Assembly: GCF_902779965.1 (NCBI RefSeq)
Contig: NZ_CACZDK010000001.1
Span: 62,001-126,000, forward strand
DNA: 64,000 nt
Direction of reading: 5' to 3'
From: Fibrobacter succinogenes
GTDB taxonomy: Bacteria; Fibrobacterota; Fibrobacteria; Fibrobacterales; Fibrobacteraceae
The notes under the pieces were generated by a model. It made no database searches. It was not told where the DNA came from and saw only the letters and a program-made list of their open reading frames with translations. Position numbers and translations under genes: made by a program. Shown piece after piece: positions 16,371 to 24,799 of this stretch; position 1 is the stretch's first letter; every line of letters begins with the position of its first letter.

Positions 16371-16446
16371 GTCATTCCCGCCTTGGTTTATTTGTCATTC
16401 CCGCCAGAGCCTGTGCTGAGCGCAGTCGAAGTAAGCGGGAATCTCC
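16371..16446. repeat. REP-like intergenic repeat pieces
   Basis: GTCATTCCCGCC occurs twice (16371, 16393), and GCGGGAATCTCC closes the second as an inverted arm around CCTGTGCTGAGCGCAGTCGAAG. It belongs to the same class as the palindromes near mdh and the mosaic at 12236-12330. It is followed by a TAG/ACTA-rich tract to 16552. Confidence 0.55.
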
Positions 16447-16578
16447 TATAATAACCGTTCGCCTGAATTCCGCTTTTAAGTCTGCATTGCCATCTAGTAT
16501 CTATTAACTAGTATCTAGTAACTATTAACTACTAACTAGTGACTAACTTTTTTACATTTTAGGCAAAGGAGGTTGGAT

Positions 16579-16992
16579 ATGGATTGTCGAATCTTAGTTC
16601 GTTTCATTGGAATCCAACAGGATTTAGATGCCTTGTGGAATGCTTTCATGGAACATTTTCCGGAAGCGGAACTTCCTAGCGTGGATTCCGGCGAATGGTA
16701 TTCCGTTGAGGATTTCATGACGGACGAGTATGAGTGCCGTTTCGAGGAACTTCCTGAATCAGAACTGTATGCGGTCGATGGAACGTTCCTTGTCGAAAAC
16801 GAACCTCCAGAGGATGTCTTGACCGAAATTTTGGAACGCTTCGAACGTGTGTACGCCGTGTTCAAGTGGTCTACGATGGATGTTGGGGTAGGCTGCGGCA
16901 CTAGCGAAGGCTGGGGCGAGTTCAATGCGGACCGCACTGACGACGGTTCCGACGAAGCAAACGAAATTTCCGAAGCAGTTCTCGGATTTTAG
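16579..16992 (+). CDS. Small acidic protein of unknown function
   Basis: 137 residues from ATG 16579, set by AAAGGAGG seven bases upstream (a TTG two codons earlier is not needed). No signal peptide or membrane segment. Highly acidic (many D/E), with words such as SGEWYSVEDFMTDEYECRFEELPESE and SEGWGEFNADRTDDGSDE. No family is recognised. The 3' end overlaps the convergent barrel gene by 4 bases. Codon use looks like its neighbours, so it is likely a real cytoplasmic protein. Confidence 0.65.
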   Translation: MDCRILVRFIGIQQDLDALWNAFMEHFPEAELPSVDSGEWYSVEDFMTDEYECRFEELPESELYAVDGTFLVENEPPEDVLTEILERFERVYAVFKWSTMDVGVGCGTSEGWGEFNADRTDDGSDEANEISEAVLGF

Positions 16993-17798
16993 AACATCCA
17001 GCCGATAGCGATGATGGTTTCGAAAACCGTCTTTTCTAAAAGATGGGTGCCGTATTTGTTGTTATCCACGTAAATTTCGTAAGTCGTATGATTGGCATTG
17101 GTACTCTTTTGAAATTTGGGAGACTTTACGAATGTCCCCAAGTTCATTTCTGTTGTCAGGATAAATCTTTCGTAGCATAAGTTGAAGCCGAAACCTGCGG
17201 TGATATAGAGCGCTAATTCTTTTTCTTTTAAATGCATTTCGTTGGTGTAGGAACTGGAGTCGCGATGAATGTCAATGTTGTAAAGTGTCGGAACGGCTTG
17301 GATGTGGATAAAACCTTCCGCTTGGCTTTGGCTCTTTTTGTGGTTGTTCCCTAAGGCGTCTACGTATTGATAAGTTCCTAAGTTGCGGCGCGCCCAAAAC
17401 CATTTCACGGCTATGGGTGCTGTGAAAATGTCCATGGTTCCTTCTGCATCAGTGTGTTTTTTGATGTCTGTCTTGTTGTATCCGATATATCCGAATCGTA
17501 GTCTAGCGCTCCAAAAATCGCTGAACAAATATTCGTAGCCCAAAGAAAAACTCAAGCTTTGCGATGTCAAAAAGAGTGATAGTCGATGATAACTATTTGG
17601 AACGGCGCTCAGACTCACTAAGTCGACGGTATCTTCAGGTGCGGTCGTGGCATCTGTTTTTGAATTTTGAGATGTATTGTTGAGTGTGTTGTCAATGTAT
17701 GTGACTTTATGTGTATCTGTGTAAATGGTGTCAACGATTTGTTCTTGTGAAAATGCACTTGCAATGCAGAACAAAAGAATAACAAGTATGTATCGCAT
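16989..17798 (-). CDS. Outer-membrane beta-barrel-like protein (third of three)
   Basis: 269 residues, signal peptide ending near AFSQ (residue 18), then a short VDTIYTDTHKVTYIDNT segment. From residue ~70 alternating amphipathic strands rich in aromatic residues follow (HRLSLFLTSQSLSFSLGYEYLFSDFWSARLRFGYIGY, ELALYITAGFGFNLCYERFILTTEMNLG), ending TIIAIGWMF with a terminal phenylalanine as in outer-membrane barrels. One base separates it from the upstream gene, so they are cotranscribed. No enzyme signature. Likely a small porin-like or structural barrel; the specific role is unknown. Confidence 0.7.
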   Translation of the reverse strand: MRYILVILLFCIASAFSQEQIVDTIYTDTHKVTYIDNTLNNTSQNSKTDATTAPEDTVDLVSLSAVPNSYHRLSLFLTSQSLSFSLGYEYLFSDFWSARLRFGYIGYNKTDIKKHTDAEGTMDIFTAPIAVKWFWARRNLGTYQYVDALGNNHKKSQSQAEGFIHIQAVPTLYNIDIHRDSSSYTNEMHLKEKELALYITAGFGFNLCYERFILTTEMNLGTFVKSPKFQKSTNANHTTYEIYVDNNKYGTHLLEKTVFETIIAIGWMF

Positions 17799-17799
17799 A

Positions 17800-18681
17800 T
17801 TAGAATCCTAAGTTAAGTTCGCTGCCGAAGAATAAACCTTTGCCGTTCATCCCGTTAAGAAAGTGATAGCTGACGCATTCGTTGTTGTCATCGCCCCAAT
17901 TGAGATATTGACGGGCTTTGTCGCTCCAGTATTGGTAACCGAATGTTATACCAAAGTCCCATAGCGTATTTCCCATATTTCTTATATATCCCAGTGTAGC
18001 GTTTGCAGAAAAACCTGCATCAAAACTTCCTTTCATGTTTTTTTCACGCTTGAGGTTCTTGTCGTAAGCAATTTTGAGAGTTGGGCTTCCTAAGGCTTGA
18101 ATATAAAAAGAAGAACTATTGAGAGGTGTGTTTCTATGTGTCACTTTGAGCTTTTCTGGATTGGCTCTGTCGATAGAGAATGTGAGTAGATATTGTCTGT
18201 ACCCAATACCCGGACTTATAATACTTCTGAAGCCTTCCCATGTTTTTTCTTCATCACTACTGATTTTAAAGGAGTGGTCTCCAAAGAGCATGATGGTGGA
18301 AATGTTAAACATGGTGGAGCCTCGATGTTCATTTTCGATTTCCCAACTCAAGTCAATCATGGGAGCGCCGAACCATATTGAAACAAGGCTAAATCCGCTT
18401 TTGATGTTGATATAGAACTTTCTTCCTGGCGGGATCGTATCCGTACTGTAATCCAAGATGTATTCATTTTTCTCTTTTGTTTTGAACGTCGGTTGCTCTT
18501 GGGATTGTGCCTGCTGACGAGCCGATTCTTGAATATAGACCGTATCCGGTGGGGATGCAACGTAAAGTGTGTCGGTGATTCGCTTCTGGACGTAAATTGT
18601 ATCTGTTACAGCAAGTGTCGGGCTTGCCAAGAACGCAAAAATCGCAATGAAAATCCATTTAAGATATTTAAATTGTTTCAT
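17800..18681 (-). CDS. Outer-membrane beta-barrel-like protein with DT[VIL]Y repeats (second of three)
   Basis: 293 residues. Signal peptide (to about TLAV, residue 25) followed by three repeats of the pattern DT-[IL/V]-Y-[VI] (TDTIYVQ, TDTLYVA, PDTVYIQ) and a Gln/Lys-rich stretch. Residues ~75-293 are predicted strands (FYINIKSGFSLVSIWFGAPMIDLSWEIE, GYRQYLLTFSIDRA, LWDFGITFGYQYW) ending in FGSELNLGF. Its ATG overlaps the last base of the upstream gene. Shares architecture, though little direct sequence, with the genes on either side. Function unknown. Confidence 0.7.
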   Translation of the reverse strand: MKQFKYLKWIFIAIFAFLASPTLAVTDTIYVQKRITDTLYVASPPDTVYIQESARQQAQSQEQPTFKTKEKNEYILDYSTDTIPPGRKFYINIKSGFSLVSIWFGAPMIDLSWEIENEHRGSTMFNISTIMLFGDHSFKISSDEEKTWEGFRSIISPGIGYRQYLLTFSIDRANPEKLKVTHRNTPLNSSSFYIQALGSPTLKIAYDKNLKREKNMKGSFDAGFSANATLGYIRNMGNTLWDFGITFGYQYWSDKARQYLNWGDDNNECVSYHFLNGMNGKGLFFGSELNLGF

Positions 18682-19484
18682 TAGAAAATCCCCACGCCAA
18701 TATTTAATCTCAAATCAAGTTGGAGGCCTGCAGAAATGTAAGATATTTCTTTTTGGAGCAAATCCTTGTCGGATACTCCATACGAGAATCCATATTCAAA
18801 GCCGAATGTAGCTCGTTCCCCTCTAAATGCGTGGCCTGCATGCAAGTATGGCGCGAATAATGTTGCTGTATCGTGTCGAGAATGTGGCCTGTCGTTGTAC
18901 AAATCGGGTTTATCGTCCCAAGTGTTTATGTAGTCGTATTTGCGGATGAGCCAATTTCCACCTACATCAAAATAAAAACTGTATTTTGAGGGCCTAAAGT
19001 AATGGCGGTAGCCTAAGCCAATGTCGTATTGCGAAATATTGCCTTCGTATATGGCGTCATTAAAGACATTATTTCCGATTTGAGGGATCATTTTGCTATA
19101 GCGGAAATTCAAAATAAGCGAATTTTTGCGGCTTGTTGAAAATTCGATATTTCCACCAACCGAAGTAAATGTAGTGTCGATGAGCCACGGGATTGAAATG
19201 AGGTCGAAGTGCAAATAAATGAGATGATGGGTGTAGCTCGTATCATTGCGGAGGTATTTTGTAGTGTCCAATCCGAGTGGATTTTCTTTAGTAGGTGCGC
19301 AACATTTTTTATTACTATAGACTGTATCTGTTCTTGGTTTTATCGGAATATAAACGGTATCGCGAATGATTTGTTCCACGTAAACGGTATCGTGAATCTC
19401 GCTTCCGTTGTCTGGAATCGTTCCGTTTGGTATGGCGCTGAAGGCCGAAATACATAACAATAAAATTAAAGACCAAGTTTTCAT
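18681..19484 (-). CDS. Outer-membrane beta-barrel-like protein with DT[VI]Y repeats (first of three)
   Basis: 267 residues from the ATG at 19484 (a TTG six codons upstream is less likely). Signal peptide MKTWSLILLLCISAFSA, then HDTVYVE, RDTVYIP and TDTVYS repeats before a CC pair, then barrel-like strands (LIYLHFDLISIPWLID, GLGYRHYFRPSKYSFYFDVGGNWL, RATFGFEYGFSYGVS) ending in LRLNIGVGIF. It heads a tight three-gene unit on the minus strand and lies 110 bases downstream of the radical SAM gene, in the same direction, so common transcription is possible but not shown. Confidence 0.7.
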   Translation of the reverse strand: MKTWSLILLLCISAFSAIPNGTIPDNGSEIHDTVYVEQIIRDTVYIPIKPRTDTVYSNKKCCAPTKENPLGLDTTKYLRNDTSYTHHLIYLHFDLISIPWLIDTTFTSVGGNIEFSTSRKNSLILNFRYSKMIPQIGNNVFNDAIYEGNISQYDIGLGYRHYFRPSKYSFYFDVGGNWLIRKYDYINTWDDKPDLYNDRPHSRHDTATLFAPYLHAGHAFRGERATFGFEYGFSYGVSDKDLLQKEISYISAGLQLDLRLNIGVGIF

Positions 19485-19594
19485 TGGTCTCAAATATAAC
19501 AACTGGTATTTTTTTTATTTGCTTCTAGTATTTCTTTTTGATAAAGCGTATTTTTGGGAGATTTTTTGGAAAAAAAAAGCGTTGAAATGCATGC

Positions 19595-20695
19595 TTAGAT
19601 GTTTTTTCTGGAGCTTGCTTCAACTAACGTGTCACAGATTTCTGCGAGCATTCTTTCGTGAGTGCACACTTCGGGTGACACTCCTTCTATTGTTCCCGTC
19701 GTGTAATAGCTTGTGCAGGCGCATTCGTGGGCGCAACAGCGGTAGCGGATATCGCATCCTTCACATTCTTTTTTGTCGTTGTCTAAAAAGTTGCGGATTT
19801 CTTCGCAAGCGGTTTCGTCAAAGCCTGTGAAAACGTTCCCCTGCACATATAGGGTGTTTGGGTTTGATGTTATAAAACGTGTGCAGGGGAATATGTTTCC
19901 ATTGGTGGCCACTCCGACTGCGCCATTGTACACGTGGCATGAATAAAGTCTGTATCGTAAATTTGTAAGAACTAGCTTTACTTTGTCGTGAATTGTGCCG
20001 AGGAAAAACTTTTCGCCTTTTTCGCGACATTCTTTCCAATATTGCGCCATTTTCTGGTATTGAATGGCTAGCTTGTCAAAGTCTTCGCCGGTCCATTTGC
20101 CATCAAAATCAACGCTTGTGGTGAGGCTTTGGAATCCTTGTTCGTGCAGCCACTTGACGCTTTCAAAAAGTGTGTTTACATGTGCGCGAGTAACCGTGCT
20201 TAATGCGACTGCTCCAAGTTTTGCAAAACGCGGAATGTTGGGCTCGATAGCTTTAAAACTTCCGGTCCCGTTGACTGTACGGCGGGCGATATCGTGGTGG
20301 TGTTCGGGGCCGTCGAGCGAAAGATAAATGCGGAAATGCTCTTTTTCGCAAAAATCAAAAAACTCATCGTCGAATAACGTTCCGTTTGTGTTTACTGCAA
20401 AATTCAGAATGAAATTGCGGGCAATTTTGCCGTTGTCCATCGCTTCATCAACAACCGCTTTTGCGAATTCGACACCTTTATAAATGGCATCTCTTCGCAA
20501 AAGCGGCTCCCCCCCAAAGAACGTGATGTTCAAGAACTGCTGCTTGAAAAAAATCGTACGCTCCAACCCGATGCGGATGGACTGTTCAAGGGTCTCGTCG
20601 TCCATGACCGTTTGGCGGGCGGCTTGCGATTCTTTGTAATAGCAGTATTTACAGCGCAGGTTGCACTGCTCTGTAAGGCAAAGGACTAAGTTCAT
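19595..20695 (-). CDS. Radical SAM/SPASM peptide-modifying enzyme
   Basis: 366 residues. The radical SAM cluster motif CNLRCKYC (Cys11, 15, 18) binds the SAM-cleaving 4Fe-4S cluster. It is followed by FFGGEPLL, NTNGTLF and YLSLDGPEHHHD, the standard barrel motifs. The C-terminal SPASM region carries CHVYNGAVGVATNGNIFPC and a dense cysteine group CEGCDIRYRCCAHECAC...C that would hold auxiliary clusters, as in peptide maturases and anaerobic sulfatase maturases. The ATG overlaps the stop of the upstream lipoprotein gene (ATGA), which implies translational coupling and makes that lipoprotein, or its paralog, the likely substrate (inference). No sulfatase is nearby. Confidence 0.88.
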   Translation of the reverse strand: MNLVLCLTEQCNLRCKYCYYKESQAARQTVMDDETLEQSIRIGLERTIFFKQQFLNITFFGGEPLLRRDAIYKGVEFAKAVVDEAMDNGKIARNFILNFAVNTNGTLFDDEFFDFCEKEHFRIYLSLDGPEHHHDIARRTVNGTGSFKAIEPNIPRFAKLGAVALSTVTRAHVNTLFESVKWLHEQGFQSLTTSVDFDGKWTGEDFDKLAIQYQKMAQYWKECREKGEKFFLGTIHDKVKLVLTNLRYRLYSCHVYNGAVGVATNGNIFPCTRFITSNPNTLYVQGNVFTGFDETACEEIRNFLDNDKKECEGCDIRYRCCAHECACTSYYTTGTIEGVSPEVCTHERMLAEICDTLVEASSRKNI

Positions 20696-21327
20696 GCCTG
20701 AATGTCATCCTGCTCGAACGTCGTCACCATGCTGAAAATTAAACAGCCGTCAGGGTCTTTGCATAGATCAACCTTGCATCTAGTAGTAGGGTCAGATGGG
20801 TCGCAGAGCGGGTCTTCGGCTTCGCTGCTGCTGGACATGGTCTCGGACGAGCTTGATGCGGGTTCTTTGGCTGAACTGCTGAGTGGTGCAACGGATGAAC
20901 TGCTAGAACTTTCGGAGGATGAAGGTGAAGAAATAAGAGGTGCTCCCGAGGAAATGGGAGGTTCGAAAGAACTGCTGCTGGGGAAATCTTCATATGGAGG
21001 GATGACGCCGGCTTCTTGGATTGGCTCCATTGAAGAACTGCTCAGCAGTTTTGCGGACGAAAGCGCTTCGACAGCTTCGCTGCTAAGACGTTCTCCGCTG
21101 GAAGAAATGTCGATGTAGCTTGAACTGCTGAATTGTTCTCCACATGCGACTTCACCGCATGTTGGTTCGGTTTCTTGCGTTTTTTTGTCGCTGCCAGTTG
21201 CCGAAACGCTGTCATCGCAGGCGGTTGTTCCGATGGACGCTGCGATTCCGAGTGCGGTTGCGATTGCACTTTTGGTAAAATTGTTCAATTTTGAACTATT
21301 AACGACTTTTTTCTTTTCGATTTTCAT
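20692..21327 (-). CDS. Serine-rich lipoprotein, candidate radical SAM substrate 1
   Basis: 211 residues. N-terminus MKIEKKKVVNSSKLNNFTKSAIATALG.. with lipobox GTTAC (Cys37), unusually long and lysine-rich before the hydrophobic stretch. Then about 120 residues of Ser clusters (SSSS repeated about ten times) and a C-terminal segment with six cysteines ending CKDPDGCLIFSMVTTFEQDDIQA. The last ~20 residues match the neighbouring paralog in the pattern C[KR]D.D......SMV[TS]T[FY]E..D. Overlaps the radical SAM gene by 4 bases. Predicted to be exported and lipid-anchored; the conserved tail is the best candidate for modification. Confidence 0.8.
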   Translation of the reverse strand: MKIEKKKVVNSSKLNNFTKSAIATALGIAASIGTTACDDSVSATGSDKKTQETEPTCGEVACGEQFSSSSYIDISSSGERLSSEAVEALSSAKLLSSSSMEPIQEAGVIPPYEDFPSSSSFEPPISSGAPLISSPSSSESSSSSSVAPLSSSAKEPASSSSETMSSSSEAEDPLCDPSDPTTRCKVDLCKDPDGCLIFSMVTTFEQDDIQA

Positions 21328-21353
21328 TTTTTACCTAACACTCTTTTAAATGC

Positions 21354-21932
21354 TTACGTCATGTCGGACATTTCGTATGTGGATACCATGCTAGCCATCA
21401 TGCCACGGTCGTCATCGCGGCACATAATGACATGAATTCCTGTAGAGTCTACTTTTTCGCAAGTCCTTTCTCTTGGCCATGGGGAAATAACGGAGTCGCT
21501 TGATGAACTGCGGGGCTTTTCTACAAAAGTGCTGCTGGAACTTTCGGATGAACTGCTGGATTCACTCTCAACGCTGGAGGAACTTTCTTTCTCCTGGCTT
21601 GATGAACTTTCAACTTTTTCAGAAGAACTGCTTTGAAGTGGCGTACTAGAAGAGCTGCTAAGTGCCGCTGATGAAAGAGCTTCTTCAACGGAACTGCTGA
21701 GGTGTTCGTGGCTCAGCGGAATATCGGCTACAGAAGAACTGGATGCTGTTTCTTGGGTCTTGGATGCATCGCTGCTCGTGGGCTCAACGGGGCCCATTAC
21801 TTGACCACTTTCGGCATCGCTTAAACACCCGCTCACAAAAACGGCGGACATGCCAAGCATAGAGGCGATACCCACCTTGGAGGCATTCGACAGACGCGAA
21901 TTATCGGTCACTTTCTTCTTCTCGATTTTCAT
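21354..21932 (-). CDS. Serine-rich lipoprotein, candidate radical SAM substrate 2
   Basis: 192 residues from the ATG at 21932, which has AAGGAG upstream (an in-frame ATG 8 codons earlier is less likely). N-terminus MKIEKKKVTDNSRLSNASKVGIASMLGMSA.. and lipobox FVSGC (Cys35), nearly the same leader as the downstream paralog. Middle: serine clusters in a repeated SSSS-x-E/K pattern. C-terminus: MCRDDDRGMMASMVSTYEMSDMT, matching the tail motif of its paralog. It has fewer cysteines than the paralog, so cysteine is not the shared target. First gene of the unit; the 26-base gap to the next gene supports an operon. Confidence 0.8.
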   Translation of the reverse strand: MKIEKKKVTDNSRLSNASKVGIASMLGMSAVFVSGCLSDAESGQVMGPVEPTSSDASKTQETASSSSVADIPLSHEHLSSSVEEALSSAALSSSSSTPLQSSSSEKVESSSSQEKESSSSVESESSSSSESSSSTFVEKPRSSSSDSVISPWPRERTCEKVDSTGIHVIMCRDDDRGMMASMVSTYEMSDMT

Positions 21933-22104
21933 AAAACACTCCTTCTTCCATAACACTCTACCTTAATATAGTTTGTTTTGGAGTATATAGACAACTTTTA
22001 GCTTGTTTTAAGATTGCGACCTGTACGTTTTTGTTGCATCCGTTGCATATAGACGTTGCGACTTCGTCGCAGTTGGCAGAACTTAGTTGGTAGAACTTAG
22101 AATA

Positions 22105-22139
22105 TGCAAAAAAATGCATCCGGAATCCCGAATGCATTT
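22105..22139 (-). terminator. Terminator of the acetolactate synthase operon
   Basis: On the minus strand: AAATGCATTCGG-loop-CCGGATGCATTT followed by TTTT (22112-22139 with the T-run at 22105-22111). 12-bp stem with one G-T pair. Confidence 0.85.
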
Positions 22140-22176
22140 CTCTAAGTTCTAAGATCGAAGCTCTAAGTTCTAAAGG

Positions 22177-22671
22177 CTAAGTCTTGTCTTCACCGCGGAG
22201 CATAATGACCTTGCCCGTGCGGATGTATTCCACGATTTCGAACTTCTGCAACAAGCTCTTGAGGGTATCGACCTTGACGCTGTTGCCCGTGATCTGGATA
22301 ATCATGGAAGTCATTGTCATATCCACCGTGTTGGCGTGGAAATGGTCGCAAAGCTGCAAGATTTCGGTGCGCTGTTCTGCAGTGCAACGAACCTTGATGA
22401 GTGCGAGTTCCTTTTCCACAGCGTCTGTACCAGTATGGTCCTTGGCCTGAACCACGTCCACGAGCTTTTCGAGCTGCTTGATGATCTGCATCAAGATTTC
22501 GGGATTGCCGTGAGCGATGATGTTCATGCGGCTGAAGTTCGGGTCGAGCGTGGGGGAGACGACGAGAGAATCGATGTTGTAGCCACGGCGGGAGAACACG
22601 AGTGCAATACGCACGAGCACGCCCGGGCGGTTTGCCACTAACAAGCTAATAGAATGTGCAATATCTTTCAT
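22177..22671 (-). CDS. ilvN: Acetolactate synthase small (regulatory) subunit
   Basis: 164 residues; ATG 22671 with GGAG nine bases upstream. The N-terminal ACT domain (HSISLLVANRPGVLVRIALVFSRRGYNIDSLVVSPT) is the valine-sensing site that feedback-controls the large subunit; the C-terminal domain (VRCTAEQRTEILQLCDHFHANTVDMTMTSMIIQITGNSVKVDTL) matches the ALS_ss_C fold. Complete length (160-170 is usual). Lies 18 bases after the large subunit gene and forms the first step of branched-chain amino acid synthesis with it. ilvH is an equally valid symbol; the two are paralogs. Confidence 0.95.
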   Translation of the reverse strand: MKDIAHSISLLVANRPGVLVRIALVFSRRGYNIDSLVVSPTLDPNFSRMNIIAHGNPEILMQIIKQLEKLVDVVQAKDHTGTDAVEKELALIKVRCTAEQRTEILQLCDHFHANTVDMTMTSMIIQITGNSVKVDTLKSLLQKFEIVEYIRTGKVIMLRGEDKT

Positions 22672-22689
22672 TTTCAAATTCTCCTGTTA

Positions 22690-24408
22690 TTACGTCGATC
22701 CGGTGGGTTTTTCGAGCTGCGTCTTGGGCTGTTCGGTAATCATGCTCGTAATCGGAGCACCAGCCGGAATCATCGGGAACACGTTGTCTTCCTTTTCGCA
22801 TTCGCAGTGGATGAGGATCGGGCCATCGTTGTAGTCCAAAGCCTTCTGGATCACGCGTTCAGCATCAGCCGGGCGCTTAATGCGGAGACCTGGGATGCCA
22901 TAAGCTTCGGCGAGCTTCACGAAGTCCGGGTTGCCCTTCATATCGACGCTGGAATAGCGGTGGTCATAGAAGAGTTCCTGCCACTGACGCACCATGCCGA
23001 GGTACTTGTTGTCCATCACAAAGATCTTGATGGGGAGCTTGTGGATGGCGGCCGTTGCAAGTTCTGCTTCGGTCATCTGGAAGCCGCCGTCACCGCTGAA
23101 GCTGCAAACCGGCCAACCGGTTTCGTTGCCGAATGCGGCACCGATAGCAGCCGGGAAGCCAAAGCCCATCGTGCCTGCGCCACCGCTGGAGTGGAGCTGA
23201 CGCGGATAGTTGATGTGGAAGAACTGTGCAACCCACATCTGGTGCTGGCCCACGTCTGTCGTGACGATTGCTTTGCCATGAGTCAATTCGCTCACGGTAG
23301 CAACGATGTGCTGCATACGGAGACCGCCCTGCTTCGCGTAAGTGAGCGGATAGCGCTTCTTCCAAGTCTGGCAAGTCTTGATCCAGTCAGCGGTATCAAG
23401 CTTGTTCACCATCGGGAGGAGCTGTTCCAAAACGAGCTTTGCATCACCGCACATGAAAACATCCGGCTGCAACACCTTGCCTTCTTCGGCAGGGTCAATG
23501 TCGATGTGCATCTTCACGGCGTTCTTGCAGAATTCGCTGAGCTTACCGGTAATGCGGTCGTCCCAACGGCTACCGATCGAAAGGATCAAGTCGCATTCGA
23601 GAACAGCCTTGTTGGCGTAAATCGTGCCGTGCATGCCGAGCATGCCGAGCGAAAGTTCGTGGTCGGTCGGGAAAGCGCCGAGGCCGAGCATGGTGCAGCA
23701 AACTGGAGCACCGAGCTTTTCGGCAAGTTCCTTCACCTGGCGGGATGCGCCAGAAATCATGGCACCGTGACCCACGAGGAGGAGCGGCTTCTTAGAATTC
23801 TTGATGTAGTCGGCGGCCTTTTCGACACTTTCTGTAGAAGCGTAAGTCGGAATCTTATAGCCGGGGAGGTCCATCTGGTCGGTGAACGGAGCCGTGCAGG
23901 GGCCTGCAGTGACATCCTTCGGGAGGTCGATAAGCACTGGGCCCGGGCGGCCAGAACGTGCGATGTGGAAAGCTTCCTTCATCACGCGCGGAAGGTCGTT
24001 GGTGTCCTTGACCAAGTAAGAATGCTTCACGGTTGCAAAAGTCATACCGCTAGTGTCGCATTCCTGGAAGGCGTCCTTGCCCAAGTTCGGAGTGGTCGTC
24101 TGTGCGGTAAGCACGACGATCGGGCTAGAATCCATGAGAGCTGTATAAATACCTGTAAACGTGTTCGTTGCACCCGGACCGCTAGTGACAAGAGCTACAC
24201 CGACCTTACCGGTCTGGCGGGCATAACCGTCAGCCATGTGGGTTGCGCCCTGTTCATGACGGCTGAGCACAACTTTGATGCTGGAGTCGAGGATGGCATC
24301 GAACATCGGAATGGCCGATCCACCGGGATAGCCGAAAATAGTATCAACGCCTTCACGCTTGAGGCATTCGATAATCACTTCGGCACCACTTAAGGTCTTA
24401 TTTGCCAT
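22690..24408 (-). CDS. ilvB: Acetolactate synthase large (catalytic) subunit
   Basis: 572 residues. Thiamine-diphosphate enzyme that condenses two pyruvates to acetolactate (or pyruvate with 2-oxobutyrate) for valine, leucine and isoleucine. The catalytic glutamate is in RHEQGATHMADGYAR (E52); VTSGPGATNTFTGI and LIDLPKDVTAG are family hallmarks, FAD-binding mid domain follows, and GDGGFQMTEAEL...VMDNKYLGMVRQWQ is the ThDP/Mg GDG-N motif. AGGATA ribosome site upstream of ATG 24408. Operon with ilvN downstream, ended by a strong terminator. ilvI would be an alternative name. Confidence 0.96.
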   Translation of the reverse strand: MANKTLSGAEVIIECLKREGVDTIFGYPGGSAIPMFDAILDSSIKVVLSRHEQGATHMADGYARQTGKVGVALVTSGPGATNTFTGIYTALMDSSPIVVLTAQTTTPNLGKDAFQECDTSGMTFATVKHSYLVKDTNDLPRVMKEAFHIARSGRPGPVLIDLPKDVTAGPCTAPFTDQMDLPGYKIPTYASTESVEKAADYIKNSKKPLLLVGHGAMISGASRQVKELAEKLGAPVCCTMLGLGAFPTDHELSLGMLGMHGTIYANKAVLECDLILSIGSRWDDRITGKLSEFCKNAVKMHIDIDPAEEGKVLQPDVFMCGDAKLVLEQLLPMVNKLDTADWIKTCQTWKKRYPLTYAKQGGLRMQHIVATVSELTHGKAIVTTDVGQHQMWVAQFFHINYPRQLHSSGGAGTMGFGFPAAIGAAFGNETGWPVCSFSGDGGFQMTEAELATAAIHKLPIKIFVMDNKYLGMVRQWQELFYDHRYSSVDMKGNPDFVKLAEAYGIPGLRIKRPADAERVIQKALDYNDGPILIHCECEKEDNVFPMIPAGAPITSMITEQPKTQLEKPTGST

Positions 24409-24799
24409 AATTTATCCTGTCTTTTAAAGAATAGATGAAAATTTAGATAGGATGAAATATAGGAGTATTTTTTGAGGGTGGCAAGAGGTAAAACCTGACT
24501 TTTGTGAAAATTTTTGAAATTTTTTAAGAAATTTTATTTCGAAACGACCTGTTTTAATGCAAAAATTGGAAATTTTTCGCTAAATTTTGAAAATTTATAC
24601 TTTGAATAAAGTAAAAACTAGCGAAAATTGATACAAAATAGGATTTTATAGACTGGCTTTATAAAAATATTTGTGATTTTGCCGAACTGGCTTGTTCGCC
24701 TTGTCATTCCCGCCCCGGATTGAAGTCCGGGGTAAACTCCAGCGTAAATCTTCCTAATGTTATATGGGCTTCACCCCTAAATTTTTCTAATTTGTAACT
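24409..24799. other. AT-rich divergent intergenic region
   Basis: 391 bases without a gene. 24420-24660 is very AT-rich and should hold the ilvB promoter (minus strand). No leader peptide rich in Val/Leu/Ile codons was found, so classical attenuation is not supported. 24702-24735 holds a REP-like piece: GTCATTCCCGCC followed by CCCCGGA-TTGAAG-TCCGGGG. Confidence 0.5.

Noticed and set aside
22654-24393. 579-codon plus-strand open frame opposite ilvB
   Set aside because: ilvB on the other strand has all acetolactate synthase motifs; the opposite frame has His/Val/Glu-rich shadow composition.
24409-24700. Attenuator leader peptide for ilvB
   Set aside because: No short frame rich in Leu/Val/Ile codons and no terminator/antiterminator pair found.
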